Source: Leifsonia xyli subsp. cynodontis DSM 46306 (GTDB taxonomy: Bacteria > Actinomycetota > Actinomycetes > Actinomycetales > Microbacteriaceae). Taken from it: a stretch of DNA of 64,000 bases. Positions 1 through 9,117 of the stretch are shown here, one piece after another. The stretch is taken from contig NC_022438.1 of NCBI RefSeq assembly GCF_000470775.1, forward strand, positions 2,604,001 through 2,668,000, given 5' to 3'. Position 1 is the stretch's first letter. Every line of letters begins with the position of its first letter. The notes beneath the pieces are model-generated. The model saw nothing but the letters and a program-made list of their open reading frames with translations, had not been told where the DNA came from and did no database searches. Both the position numbers and the translations under genes were made by a program.

Positions 1-172
1 GAACGCTGACATCATCGGTTTCGCCTGGTTCAATCTCGTGGTCACATGTCTCGTCGGGGGAGAGCGTGTCACCAACGACTGGCGTGTCGACTCCCAGCCG
101 GATTCGCTCTCGGCCTTCATCGCCGGGCTGACGAGACCCGAAGACCGATTCACCCTCGCACCGCCGCGCTGA
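1..172 (+). CDS. C-terminal end of a GH26-like glycoside hydrolase (partial)
   Basis: The reading frame enters from outside the window (codons in phase with base 2) and stops at TGA 170-172, leaving 56 residues. The motif IIGFAWFNL, followed by a DWRVDS stretch about 20 residues later, resembles the last beta-strand and final helix of GH26-type beta-mannanase/glycanase domains, normally extracellular. Only the tail is visible, so catalytic residues cannot be checked. It converges on the LacI gene and overlaps its 3' end by 23 bases. Next to a LacI regulator and a sugar-binding protein, a polysaccharide-degrading role fits. The family call is from motif memory and moderate only. Confidence 0.5.
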   Translation, partial: NADIIGFAWFNLVVTCLVGGERVTNDWRVDSQPDSLSAFIAGLTRPEDRFTLAPPR

Positions 173-1241
173 TGCGTTCGGGGCCGGCGTCTCGCCCGGG
201 CGTTCCGCCGCAGCGGTCTGGAGAATATCCAGCGCTGTAAGCAGGGGCGCTCTCCCGCGCGACGACGGAGAACTCCGCCAGTTCGTGCCGGCCGGCGGCG
301 TCGAAGCCGTCGATGCGCTCCAGCAGCATGGCGACGGCGCGGTCGGCGAGGCCGCGCAGGTCCGGCGCGACGGTCGTGAGCGAGGGGTAGGTCACGGCGG
401 TGACGGCCACATTGTCCCACCCGGTCACGACGATGTCGTCAGGGATGCGCAAACCCCGCTCCTGCACCGCTCGCAGCGCCCCGATCGCCGCGAGGTCGTC
501 GCGGCACACGAGCCCGTCGAGTTCGAGGCCCGCGTCGAGCGCCGCGCCCACCGCGGTGGCGGCGTTGACCGCGGAGACCGAATCGCTCGCGATGAGGCGG
601 CGTGTGTCCGGTGCGATGCCCGCCGCTTCGAGCGCCTCCTGGTAGCCGGCGATGCGCAGGCGTGAGGTGCGGGTGAGGCCGTGCGCCTCGTGGCCCACGA
701 ACGCGACTTTCCGGCGTCCGAGCGCGAGGACGTGCTCGGTGACGGCGCGGGCGGCGGCGACGTTGTCGATCATGATCCTGTCCAGTGCCAGCGGGGCGGC
801 GTTCTCGCCGAGGATCACGAGGGGCACACCGGGCCGGCTCTGGGCGAGCTCGGTGGAGCCCATGACGGTCGGCTGGAACATCATCCCGTCGACCAGGCCC
901 GCCTCGCTCGCCGACACCACGGCCCGTTCGCCCTCGATGGTCCCGTCGGTCTGCTCGAGCAGCACGCGGTAGCCGTGGCGCGCGGCGGCGGCGTCCACCG
1001 CGCGGGCCAGTTCGGCGAAATACGGGAGGGTCACGTCGGCGAAGGCCAGTGCGAGGAGCCCGGTGCGTCCGGTCGCGAGCCGGCGGCCCATCATGTTCGG
1101 GCGGTAGCCGAGCTCGTCGATCGCGCGCTGCACCCGCTCGCGCATCCTCGCGCTGACGTGGGGATAGTCGCGGACGACATTGGAGACCGTCTTGATGGAG
1201 ACGCCCGCGTAGTCGGCGACATCCTGCAGCCTGACCGCCAT
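150..1241 (-). CDS. LacI-family transcriptional regulator
   Basis: A 363-residue one-component repressor. Residues 1-50 form the LacI helix-turn-helix (VRLQDVADYAGVSIKTVSNV) with the hinge helix following; residues 60-335 are the periplasmic-binding-like sensor domain. The start at 1241 is chosen because GGGAGG lies just upstream and the HTH begins there; the frame continues 68 codons further without conserved sequence. The natural family end is probably near VVARESAPA; about 28 more residues run on to the stop, overlapping the GH26-like tail, so the original stop may have been lost. It is divergent from the sugar-binding protein gene and probably binds the CCAGCGCTG palindrome at 1298-1310. 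Confidence 0.9.
   Translation of the reverse strand: MAVRLQDVADYAGVSIKTVSNVVRDYPHVSARMRERVQRAIDELGYRPNMMGRRLATGRTGLLALAFADVTLPYFAELARAVDAAAARHGYRVLLEQTDGTIEGERAVVSASEAGLVDGMMFQPTVMGSTELAQSRPGVPLVILGENAAPLALDRIMIDNVAAARAVTEHVLALGRRKVAFVGHEAHGLTRTSRLRIAGYQEALEAAGIAPDTRRLIASDSVSAVNAATAVGAALDAGLELDGLVCRDDLAAIGALRAVQERGLRIPDDIVVTGWDNVAVTAVTYPSLTTVAPDLRGLADRAVAMLLERIDGFDAAGRHELAEFSVVARESAPAYSAGYSPDRCGGTPGRDAGPERISAAVRG
228..240. promoter_or_regulatory. Second copy of the LacI-operator-like 13-mer
   Basis: TCCAGCGCTGTAA here is identical to 1298-1310 and contains the palindrome CAGCGCTG. It lies inside the 3' end of the LacI gene, about 1.07 kb from the promoter copy. It could be an auxiliary operator for looping, or a remnant of a lost promoter. 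Function is inferred from the identity of the two copies only. Confidence 0.4.
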
Positions 1242-1284
1242 TCCGTCCTCCCGTTCCGATGCGCTCACTTTAGCGGAGGCTGCC

Positions 1285-1313
1285 TTGACACCAAATCTCC
1301 AGCGCTGTAAATT
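1285..1313 (+). promoter_or_regulatory. Promoter of the sugar-binding protein gene with overlapping LacI operator
   Basis: A perfect -35 TTGACA (1285-1290), a 17-base spacer and TAAATT (1308-1313) form a sigma-70-type promoter reading toward the gene at 1378. The palindromic 13-mer TCCAGCGCTGTAA (1298-1310) fills the end of the spacer and overlaps the -10, a classical repressor position. The adjacent LacI gene makes it the likely regulator. Confidence 0.75.
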
Positions 1314-1377
1314 CTCCCCACACGCCGAGACGGCTAGATCGGCGGCACACCCGTGCAGCACTCGAGGGAGAGAACAA

Positions 1378-2665
1378 ATGAAGATGCGAACAGCCGCCCG
1401 CGCCATCGCGGTCGCGGCCGTCGCCGGGCTCGGCCTGGCCCTCACCGGATGCGGAGCCTCCTCGGGCGACTATGACGGCCCCAAGGTCACCATCAGCTTC
1501 TGGAACGGCTGGACGGGCGGCGCAGCCCCGGTCCTCGTGCCGAAGCTGATCGAGAAGTTCAACGCCGAGCACGAGAACATCGTCGTCAAGGACGTCCCGA
1601 TGGAGTGGGCGGACATCGCCAAGAAGATGCCGCTCGCCGTCAAAGCCGGCAAAGGCCCGGATGTCTCGGTCGGCCACGGTGACGACATCGCCACCTACGC
1701 CGCCCAGGGCCTCGTGCTGAAAGCCGACTCCATCGTCACGTCCCTCGACTACAAGGAGAGCGACTTCCCGGCCGGGTTGATGAAAGCCGGCGCCTACGAC
1801 GGCGCCCAGTACGCCGTGCCGTGGAGCGTCACCCCGCTCGGCCTCTACGCCAAACAAGGACGTCCTGACGTCCGCGGGCGTGGACACCGGGAACCTGCCC
1901 GCGGACAAGGCCTCCTACCTCGCCGCGCTCGACAAGCTGAAGGCGGCGGGCGTGCAGGGGGAGTGGGTGGACGGCTACGTCTTCACCAGCACGTTCGAGT
2001 TCCAGTCGCTGCTCTGGCAGTTCGGCGGCGACCTCTTCGACAAAGACGTCACCAAGGCCACGTTCAACTCCGACGCCGGCGTCCAGGCGCTCACCTGGAT
2101 GACCGACCTCGTGAAGAACGGCTACAGCCCAAAGGACGTCGCGCAGGACGGCAACATCAACGCCCTCATCGCCGGCAAGACCGCCTTCAACTGGAACGGT
2201 GTCTGGCAGACCACCAACACCGCGTTCGACAAGCTGAACTGGGCGGCTGTCCCGGTTCCGCAGATCGGCACGGAGAAAGCCGTCTGGTCGAGCTCCACCC
2301 ACTGGATGTTCATGAACAACAAGGGGCAGGACAAGAACAAGACCGCCGCCGCCGCGACCTTCGTCAAGTGGATGAACGACAACTCCGCCGACTGGCCGCA
2401 GACCGGTGAGCTCCCCGCCAAGAACTCGGTGCGCGACGACCCCGCGCTGGTTCGGGACTATCCGAACCTGAAGCCGTTCCTCGACCAACTCGAATACGCC
2501 CGCTACGAGACCGCCGCCCCGGGCATCACCACCGTCACGGCGACCGTCACCACCGCGGTCAACGAGGCCATCACCGGCAAGAAGAACCCGAAGAAGGCGC
2601 TGGACGACGCTGCGGCGAAGGCCGACACCCTCCTGAAGCAGAACAAAGCGAAGTACGGTGACTGA
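1378..2665 (+). pseudogene. Sugar ABC transporter substrate-binding lipoprotein, frameshifted
   Basis: Family 1 extracellular solute-binding protein. The start ATG follows GGGAGAG. A signal peptide with lipobox LTGC (residues about 20-27) predicts a lipid-anchored exported protein. The first 158 codons run in one frame to GLYAK; the remaining 262 codons (DTGNLPADK through NKAKYGD) lie in another. The break is at the AAA of 1852-1854: removing one A restores LYANKDVLTSAG. Total length of about 428 codons is normal for the family. Unless slippage occurs the protein is truncated without its C-lobe. It is first in an operon controlled by the promoter at 1285; the permease genes expected next are gone. 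Confidence 0.85.
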
Positions 2666-3303
2666 CACCGCCGAGATCGCGACCGATGCTGCGAGCGGAC
2701 GCCAGTGCATCGGCGCCGCGTTCGCGGACGACCCCGCCGGACCGTTCTCCTCGCCCGCCGAGCGCCCCCTCGTCTGTCCGGTCGCGGCCGGCGGGGCGAT
2801 CGACGCGAGCGTGTTCACCGACGCAGACGGGGCGCAGTACCTGCTCTGGAAGGACGACGGCAATTGCTGCGGGCTCGACACCTGGATCCACCTTCAGCCG
2901 CTGAGCCCCGACGGCGTGGCGCTGGCCGGGGAGCCCACCCGGCTGATCGAACAGACGCAGCAGTGGGAGGGCGACCTCGTCGAGGCGCCCGTGCTGGTGC
3001 GTCGGCGATGGGGGCTATGTGCTCCCCTATTCGGCGAACGACTACGGCGCCGACGCCCACGCCACCGGAGCCGCGCGGTCGAAGAGCCTTCTCGGTCCGT
3101 ACACCAAGGACGCGGAGCCCCTCCTCTCGACAGCCGGAAGCCACGGGCGCTTCCTCGGCCCCGGCGGCCCGGACATGGTGAGCTTCCGTGGGCGCGACTG
3201 GATGCTGTTCCACTCCTGGGACGAAGCGTATCTCTACCGCGGCCTCCACGCCGTCCCGGTGATCTGGCGCGACGGACTGCCCCATCCGGAGGACGAACGA
3301 TGA
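2658..3303 (+). pseudogene. GH43-type glycosidase remnant fused to a probable permease start
   Basis: The ORF begins at GTG 2658, overlapping the binding-protein stop by 8 bases, as a permease gene would; its first ~14 residues (MTDTAEIATDAASG) look like a sugar-permease N-terminus. From RQCIGAAFADDPAGPF onward it matches the central part of five-bladed GH43-type arabinanase/xylosidase domains, so the N-terminal blades are missing. Near 3000 the frame shifts: a 2-base loss separates EAPVLV from VGDGGYVLPYSAND, and the rest ends at TGA 3301-3303. The simplest reading is a deletion that removed the permeases and the 5' half of the hydrolase, followed by a frameshift. Not expected to be functional. 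Confidence 0.7.
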
Positions 3304-3347
3304 CGCACCGAGGGCGGTGGCTTCTCCCCGCGCCGTGACCCACGATG

Positions 3348-3384
3348 CCGGGCGGTGTGGATGCTAGGTTTCCACACTGCCCGG
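3348..3384. terminator. Strong hairpin between convergent genes
   Basis: Arms 3348-3361 (CCGGGCGGTGTGGA) and 3371-3384 pair at 13 of 14 positions, the exception being a G-T wobble, around a 9-base loop. It lies between the GH43 remnant and the convergent threonine aldolase gene. No T-tract follows, so it is a probable bidirectional terminator of the actinobacterial type. The remaining 3385-3536 holds nothing else I recognise. Confidence 0.5.
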
Positions 3385-3536
3385 TATACGTTCGGGGTTA
3401 TCGCCGGTGGGTTATTCGGGTTCCCCCGGCGACTCTTGAAGGATACCGGATGTGTCGGTCAAATGGAGGACACTCTTGTACCCCGACCCGCCCCCAGTTC
3501 GAGGCACGTCTGAAGCGATATGAGCCTCTGGACGTG

Positions 3537-4607
3537 TCACCGCCCGAGTTCGCGGACGAGCGCGGCGACGAAGTCGTCGATGTCCTGCTCGGTGGTGTCG
3601 AAGGAGCACATCCAGCGCACCTCGTTCCGTGCCGCATCCCAGTCGTAGAAGCGGAAACGCTCGCGCAGGCGGTCGGCGACACCGGCCGGAAGCGTCGCGA
3701 ACACGCCGTTCGCCTGGGTTCTCTGGCTGAAACCGATGCCCTGGACGCTTCCGTCCGCGATTCCCGCCTCCAGCGCGCCGCGCAGCCGGGCCGCCATCGC
3801 GTTCGCGTGGGAGGCTGAGCGCAGGTGCAGATCGTCCGTCAGGAGGGCGATCAGCTGGGCCGAGATGAAACGCATCTTCGACGCCAGCTGCATGGTGAGT
3901 TTGCGCAGGTAGAGCAGCCCCTCGGAGGCGTCCGGGTTCAGCACGACGACGGCCTCGCCGTAGAGCATCCCGTTCTTGGTGCCGCCGAAGCTCAGCACGT
4001 CCACTCCGGCATCGGCCGTGAACGCGCGCAGCGGCACGCCGAGCGTCGCCGCCGCATTGGAGATGCGCGCGCCGTCCAGGTGGAGCTTCATCCCGCGGGC
4101 GTGGACATGGTCCGCGATCGCCCGGATCTCCTCGACCGTGTACGCGGTGCCCAGCTCTGTCGTCTGCGTGATGGACACCGCGAGCGGCTGAGCGCGATGC
4201 TCGTCTCCCCATCCCCACGCCTCGCGGTCGATGAGCTCCGGGGTCAGCTTGCCGTCCGGGGTCTCGACGGTCAGCAGTTTGAGCCCGTCCACCTTCTCCG
4301 GCGCCCCGGCTTCGTCCGTGTTGATGTGCGCGGTCTTCGCGCAGATCACAGCGCCCCAGCGGGGCAGCATGGATTGCAGGCCGACCACGTTCGCACCGGT
4401 CCCGTTGAAGACGGGGAACACCTGAACGCCCTCGCCGAAGTGCTCGGCGAAAACCTCGTGCAGCCGCTCGGTGTAGACATCCTCGCTGTAGGCGATCTGG
4501 TGACCGGTGTTGGCGGCCGCGATCGCGTCGAGGATCTCGGGATGTGCGCCCGCGTAGTTGTCGGAGGCGAAGCCCCGCAGGTTCCGGTCGTGGAGTGGTA
4601 GCGTCAC
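3537..4607 (-). CDS. ltaE: Low-specificity L-threonine aldolase
   Basis: PLP-dependent cytosolic enzyme cleaving L-threonine or allo-threonine to glycine and acetaldehyde. At 356 residues it has the normal length. Visible landmarks are the N-terminal FASDNYAG motif, the HLDGAR segment (residues ~176-181) whose Asp binds the PLP pyridine nitrogen, and SFGGTKNG with Lys211 as the Schiff-base lysine. The GTG start is preceded by TAGGAT six bases upstream and by no Shine-Dalgarno sequence, so the mRNA is probably leaderless. It lies just downstream of a GH38 gene; similar neighbourhoods with DUF6421 and SDR genes occur in other actinobacteria (from memory). Intact, unlike the four genes upstream. 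Confidence 0.93.
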   Translation of the reverse strand: MTLPLHDRNLRGFASDNYAGAHPEILDAIAAANTGHQIAYSEDVYTERLHEVFAEHFGEGVQVFPVFNGTGANVVGLQSMLPRWGAVICAKTAHINTDEAGAPEKVDGLKLLTVETPDGKLTPELIDREAWGWGDEHRAQPLAVSITQTTELGTAYTVEEIRAIADHVHARGMKLHLDGARISNAAATLGVPLRAFTADAGVDVLSFGGTKNGMLYGEAVVVLNPDASEGLLYLRKLTMQLASKMRFISAQLIALLTDDLHLRSASHANAMAARLRGALEAGIADGSVQGIGFSQRTQANGVFATLPAGVADRLRERFRFYDWDAARNEVRWMCSFDTTEQDIDDFVAALVRELGR

Positions 4608-4613
4608 CCGTCC

Positions 4614-4619
4614 ATCCTA
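4614..4619 (-). promoter_or_regulatory. -10 hexamer TAGGAT for leaderless ltaE
   Basis: On the minus strand TAGGAT ends six bases before the GTG of the aldolase. Its TAG (4617-4619) is also the stop codon of the GH38 gene upstream. Predicted from the recurring TANNNT-N6-start pattern in this window. Confidence 0.55.
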
Positions 4620-7600
4620 GGTTCGCCGGGCGATCCGGACGGTTGCGAGCTGGAAGGGACGCAGCGGGAACGACCAGCGATCGCCGTCGGACGTCAGCGG
4701 TTCGCCGCTGTCGCGCTCCAGCAGGTCCACCCGACGCGCACCCGCCGCGGGGAAGCCGGCGGAGAGGGCAGCCTCGCCGTGCCGGCCGAGACTCTCGTAG
4801 AGTCGGACGATGACATCGCCGCTGCCGTCCTCGGCCAGCTTGACCGCCTCCACCAGCACGCCCTCGCCCTCCGCGGCCACGAGCGGAGCGGGCGCGGAGG
4901 GCAGCGCGACTCTGCGTAGCGGCAGGGCGAGTGCGTAGCCGTCGGCGATGGCGTCCGGAATGTCCGCGCCCGGCCGCACCAGCAGTGTGAACGTGTGCAG
5001 CCCCTGGTCGGTCTCCGGGTCGGGATAGCGCGGGCCCCGGAGCAGGGAGACGCCCAGGCGGGTGAGCGGCCGGCCCTCGTCGTCGCGGTCCAGCCGCACA
5101 TCGTAGCCGGGGGTGACATCGTTGGCGACAGAGACGGCGAGGCCGCCTTCCGCCAGGTGCAGCCAGCGCTGCGTGGACGCCTCGAACCGGGCATGCTCCC
5201 AGCTGGTGTTGGCCGTCGCCGGGTGCCTGATGTGCCCGAAATGGGTCTCGGCGACGGTCTCCGCTGCCCGCAGCGCGAACGGGAAGGCCAGTTTCAGCAG
5301 CGTCTCCCACTCGTGCCAGTCCTCCTCGGTCTCGATGCGCAGCGCCCCGCCCTCGACGCTGATCCGCTGCGACAGCCAGGACCGCTCGGTGAGTGCGCGC
5401 TCCACCCGGACTCCGTCGCCGTCGGCGGTGACGCGCACCTGGCCGTCCGGGAGGCGCACGGCGCGCCGGTGGTGGCCGTCGATGTCCCAGGCGTCCCAGC
5501 GGTTCGGCAGGTCCCGGTGCAGTTCGGGGGAGTTGCCCAGGGAGCCGGGGCGGAGCAGGTCGGGACCGTCCGGAGTGCTCAGGGAGAGCAGCCGGCCGTC
5601 GGGGGCGATGATGGCGCGGAGGCGGGGGTCCGAGAGGGCGATGGGCGCGGTCGGGACGGTACTAGTCGTGGTGGGGACGGTGCCGGCTGCGAGCGGGAGA
5701 GCGCTCGCCGCCCTCCCGCCGCCCAGCGCGGGGACCCCGCTGACCGGGAGCGGCCCGGCGTCGAGCAGCACGGTGCCGTCGCCGGTCTCCGCGTCGCCGC
5801 CGTCATCGGCGCAGCCGGCGCCCCGCATCGCTGTCACAGCCTCCGCGATCGCCTCCTCCGCCTCCTCCGCCTCCTCCGCCACCCGCGCGTGATCCTCCGC
5901 CATCTCCCGGTACACCCAGGCGATCGCGCTGCCCGGCAGAGAGTCGTGGAACTGGTGCAGCAGCACCCTCTCCCAGCATTCCCGCAGCGCCTCGCCCGGG
6001 TAGTCCGCTCCCGTCCGCACCGTCGCCGCCGCGCACCACAGCTCCGCCTCGCGCAGCAGCCGCTCGCACATCCGGTTGCCGCGTTTCGCCGCCGCCTGCG
6101 TCGTCGCCACGCCGCGGTGCAACTCCAAGTACAGCTCGCCCGCCCAGACCGGGGGCTCGCGCAGCTGCGCCTCCAGCTCCTCGAAGAACGCCTCCGGTGT
6201 CCCCCATCGCACGCGCGGGACGCCCTCGAGGTCGCGCATCCTCTCGGCGCGCTCGCCGTGTTCGCGGGTCGGGCCGCCTCCACCGTCGCCCCAGCCGCTC
6301 GGGGCGTAGGAGAGCGTGTCGCTGTCGCTGGCGGCCTGCTGGCGCTCGGCCAGGGTCAGCTGCCGTGTACTCAGATCGCAGTTGTAGTTGTCCACTGGCG
6401 GGAAGTGGGCCAGGATGCGCGACCCGTCGATCCCCTCCCACCAGAAGGTATGGTGGGGCATCCGGTTGGTGTCGTTCCAGGAGAGCTTCTGGGTGAGGAA
6501 CCAGCGCCCCCCGCCCCGCGCATCAGCTGCGGCAGCGCGGCCGAGTAGCCGAACGAGTCCGGCAGCCAGACCTCCTCGCACACCCGCCCGAACTCGCGCA
6601 GAAAGAACGACTGCCCCGTCAGGAACTGCCGCACCATCGACTCCCCGCCGGGCAGGTTGGCGTCCGCCTCCACCCACATCCCGCCGACCGGCACGAAGCG
6701 GCCCTCGGCAGCCCGCGACCGCACCCGCTCGAACAGCTCGGGGTGCCCTTCCTTCAGCCAGGCGAGGTGCTGGGCCGAGGAGGTGACGAAAACGAAGTCC
6801 GGGTACTCGTCCATCAGCGCGAGGGCATTGGCGTAGGTCCGGGCGACCTTTCTCCACGTCTCCCGGTACGGCCACAGCCACGCCGAGTCGATGTGCGCAT
6901 GGTCCGCCGGCGACGACGGTGTGCGCGCTCGCCGCCGGTCGCGCCAGCGCGCCGGCGAGCGCGGCCCTGCCCGCCGCTGCGGTCGCGCCCACGGCGGCCG
7001 GATCGACGGCGTCGAGCATGTCCCGCAGGGCGTAGAGCACGGCGGTGCGGCGCGCGGGCGGGGTGTCCGGCTCCTCGGCGATCTCCTGCAGCACCAGCGC
7101 GTCGTGCAGCAGCCCCCACACCGCGGGATCGCGCAGCACAGCCTCCACTCTCCCGAGCCGGTAGCGCGGCTCGGCCGGCAATGTCGCGGGGTCGCCGAGC
7201 GGGGTCGGCTCGAAGGTGAACTCGGGGTCGAGGGTCGGGTTGCCCGCCGCCTCCACCAGGACCTCGACGCGCAGCGGGGCGCCGCCGGACTCCCAGGCCG
7301 CGCGCTCGGCCTCCGGAAGGTGGGGGAGCACGAGCCGCAGCGGGATGTGCCGGTTCAGCGGGGAGACGCCCTTCAGCACGAGGCCGCCCGGGGCGTGGGC
7401 GAGCCCCTCGGCCTGGAACCCGACCATCCCGGGCGTGAAGCCGAGGTCGACGACGAGGTCCGCCCGCTCGGCGTGCGCCGCCCAGGCGGCGGGCAGTTCG
7501 CCCGCGATCCGCAGCCAGGTGGTCGACCGGGGCGCGCCCCACGGATCGCCCGCCGTCATCGGTTCGAACCGGGCCGCCGCCGCGGTCGCGAACGGCACCG

Positions 7601-7754
7601 GTTCCCCGGGCGCGGTCCAAGCGCGCACGGTCAGCGGGACGCTCTCGGCCGCGATCCCCGGACGCACCCGGTCGCGCAGCAGCCGGCGCAGCCGCCCCAG
7701 GACGGCCGCGCGCTCAGCGCGCACATGCTCGGCGGTGGTTCGGTCTGCGCTCAT
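4617..7754 (-). pseudogene. GH38 alpha-mannosidase with two frameshifts
   Basis: About 1045 codons, the usual size of bacterial GH38 alpha-mannosidases (cytosolic, releasing mannose from manno-oligosaccharides). The N-terminal part starts at ATG 7754 (MSADRTTAEHV). The frame breaks near 6900, within the zinc-site motif [11 protein letters not shown], continues in another frame through the nucleophile motif [14 protein letters not shown], and returns to the first frame at the C6 run 6507-6512 ([25 protein letters not shown]). All GH38 domains can be traced, but the catalytic core lies in the shifted segment, so no active enzyme is expected. ATGA overlaps the GH3 stop upstream, indicating an operon. 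A 9-base repeat encoding EEA units lies near 5850. Confidence 0.88.
5851..5880. repeat. Tandem 9-bp repeat inside the GH38 gene
   Basis: GCCTCCTCC is repeated three times and part of a fourth, encoding Glu-Glu-Ala repeats in a helical linker of the alpha-mannosidase. A coding microsatellite, probably prone to in-frame length change. Confidence 0.75.
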
Positions 7755-8672
7755 CGGCGGCTGTCCTCCGTGGGTCGGGTGGCGAGCGGGGGTCGGATGG
7801 TGAGCGTGCGGCGTTGGGCGCCCACGGCGACGGTCAGGGTGGTGGTGGTCTCGGCGAGCGGTGCGCGCTCGGGAGCGGGGACGAACAGACCCTCCGCGGG
7901 CAGGTCCAGAACGAGCGTCGTCCGGCCGTCCGGCGGCAGCGTCACTCGGCCGAACGTCAGCAGCTCGGCGCGCCGCGGCACCACGATGGAGCCGTCGCGG
8001 CGGGCGAAGACGAGCACCAGCTCCTCGGCGGCACCGGCCCAGCCCCGGCCCGGTGTCGCGGCCAGCTCGACCCGTACGGCGTCGGCGTCGGCGCTCGCCG
8101 CGATCAGCTCGACCCCGGCGTAGCCGAGCCCGTGTCCGAGCGGGAAGAGCTCCGGCTCTGGCGCGTCCCGGTAGACCCCGGCAGCGGGATGCCGGTCGTC
8201 GCCGTGTGCGGGCACCGTCCCGGGGTGGGCGGGCAGCGCCGCCGCGAGCCGTCCGGTCGGCTGCCGGTTGCCGCAGAGCACCGCGGCGATCGCGTCGGCG
8301 CCCTCCGGCCCGGGGTAGGCGCAGAACAGTGTCGCGTCGGAGCGCGCGACGACCCCGGCGAGCACATACGGCCGTCCGGTGACCACGACCGAGACGAGAG
8401 GCGCGACGGTCAGGCCGCGCAGGGTCGCCAGCAGCGCATCCTGGTCGCCGGGCAGCAGGAGCGACGCCCGATCGACGCCCTCTCCGGTGTCCGCGGCGCC
8501 GTTCTCGGCGAAAGCGTCGTCGAAGCGCCGGTGGCTCGTCCCACCGAGCACCGCGATGACGCGGTCGGCCCCGGAGAGGGCGGCGCGCAGCTCGGAGCCG
8601 GGGATCCCGTTCTCCGGCCACGGTCCGGTGACGACGGCGATCCCGTCGCGGCCGGCGCGCTCCCGAAGAGCG
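7751..8672 (-). pseudogene. C-terminal fragment of a GH3 beta-glucosidase
   Basis: From LRERAGRDGIAVVTGPWPENG to the TGA at 7751-7753 the frame encodes the second (alpha/beta sandwich) and fibronectin-like domains of a GH3 glycosidase: DRASLLLPGDQDALL, VVVTGRPYVL and the ELFPLGHGLGYAG motif are typical. The N-terminal TIM barrel with the catalytic aspartate is absent. Upstream the frame runs directly into the SDR remnant, so a deletion joined the two genes out of frame near 8668. The stop overlaps the GH38 start. About 300 residues remain of the usual 700 or more, so no activity is expected. Confidence 0.75.
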
Positions 8673-9117
8673 GCCAGGCGTCGGCGGCCGCTTTGGCCGC
8701 GGCGTAGTTCGCGCCGCCCGCGGACGGCGACTCGACCGCGGTCGAGGAGACGATCGCGAGCCGGCCGGCCGGGGAGGCCGCCAGATCGTCGGCGAACACC
8801 CTGGTCGTGTTGCGCGGGGTGCGGAAGCCGCGCTCCAGGAAGTCCCAGTCCTCGTCGCTCTGGCCCGCGAGGCCGCCGCCGCGCCAGCCGCCGACGAGGT
8901 GGATCAGCCCGTCGAGCGCCCCGAAATCGCGGTGGATGCGCATCGCCAGCTCGGCGACCGAGTCCCGGTCGGCCAGGTCGCCGGCCTGGGCGCCGACGCC
9001 GGGGACCGCCGCGATCAGCGCCTCCAGCGCCTCCCGCCGCGTCCCCACCGCGAGCACGGTCGCGCCCGCGACCAGCACGAGCCGGCCGTCGGCCCCGTGG
9101 GGCGCCGGGCCGGTCAT
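8668..9117 (-). pseudogene. Short-chain dehydrogenase remnant
   Basis: The ATG at 9117 overlaps the DUF6421 stop. The start reads RLVLVAGATVLAVGTRREAL: the TGxxxGxG dinucleotide loop and first helix expected after VAGAT are missing, as if deleted between two copies of a sequence encoding AGAT. The SDR core follows (DLADRDSVAELA, HLVGGWRGG, SSTAVESPSAGGANYAAAKAAA with Tyr and Lys of YxxxK), but the gene is cut after ADAW and passes into GH3 sequence. It has therefore lost both its NAD-binding motif and its C-terminus. SDR membership is clear; the substrate is unknown. Confidence 0.78.

Noticed and set aside
1242..1445. 68-residue N-terminal extension of LacI
   Set aside because: The extension covers the operator/promoter region and the LacI HTH starts at MAVRLQDVADYAG, preceded by a good ribosome site.
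5851..5880. Possible short repeat array (CRISPR-like)
   Set aside because: It is a 9-bp coding repeat without spacers. No CRISPR repeats or cas genes were seen anywhere in the window.
4617..8621. A single 1334-codon open frame on the minus strand
   Set aside because: It is not one protein: from 8621 to about 7760 it is the wrong frame of the GH3 fragment, and between about 6900 and 6510 the wrong frame of GH38. Only its ends carry real homology.
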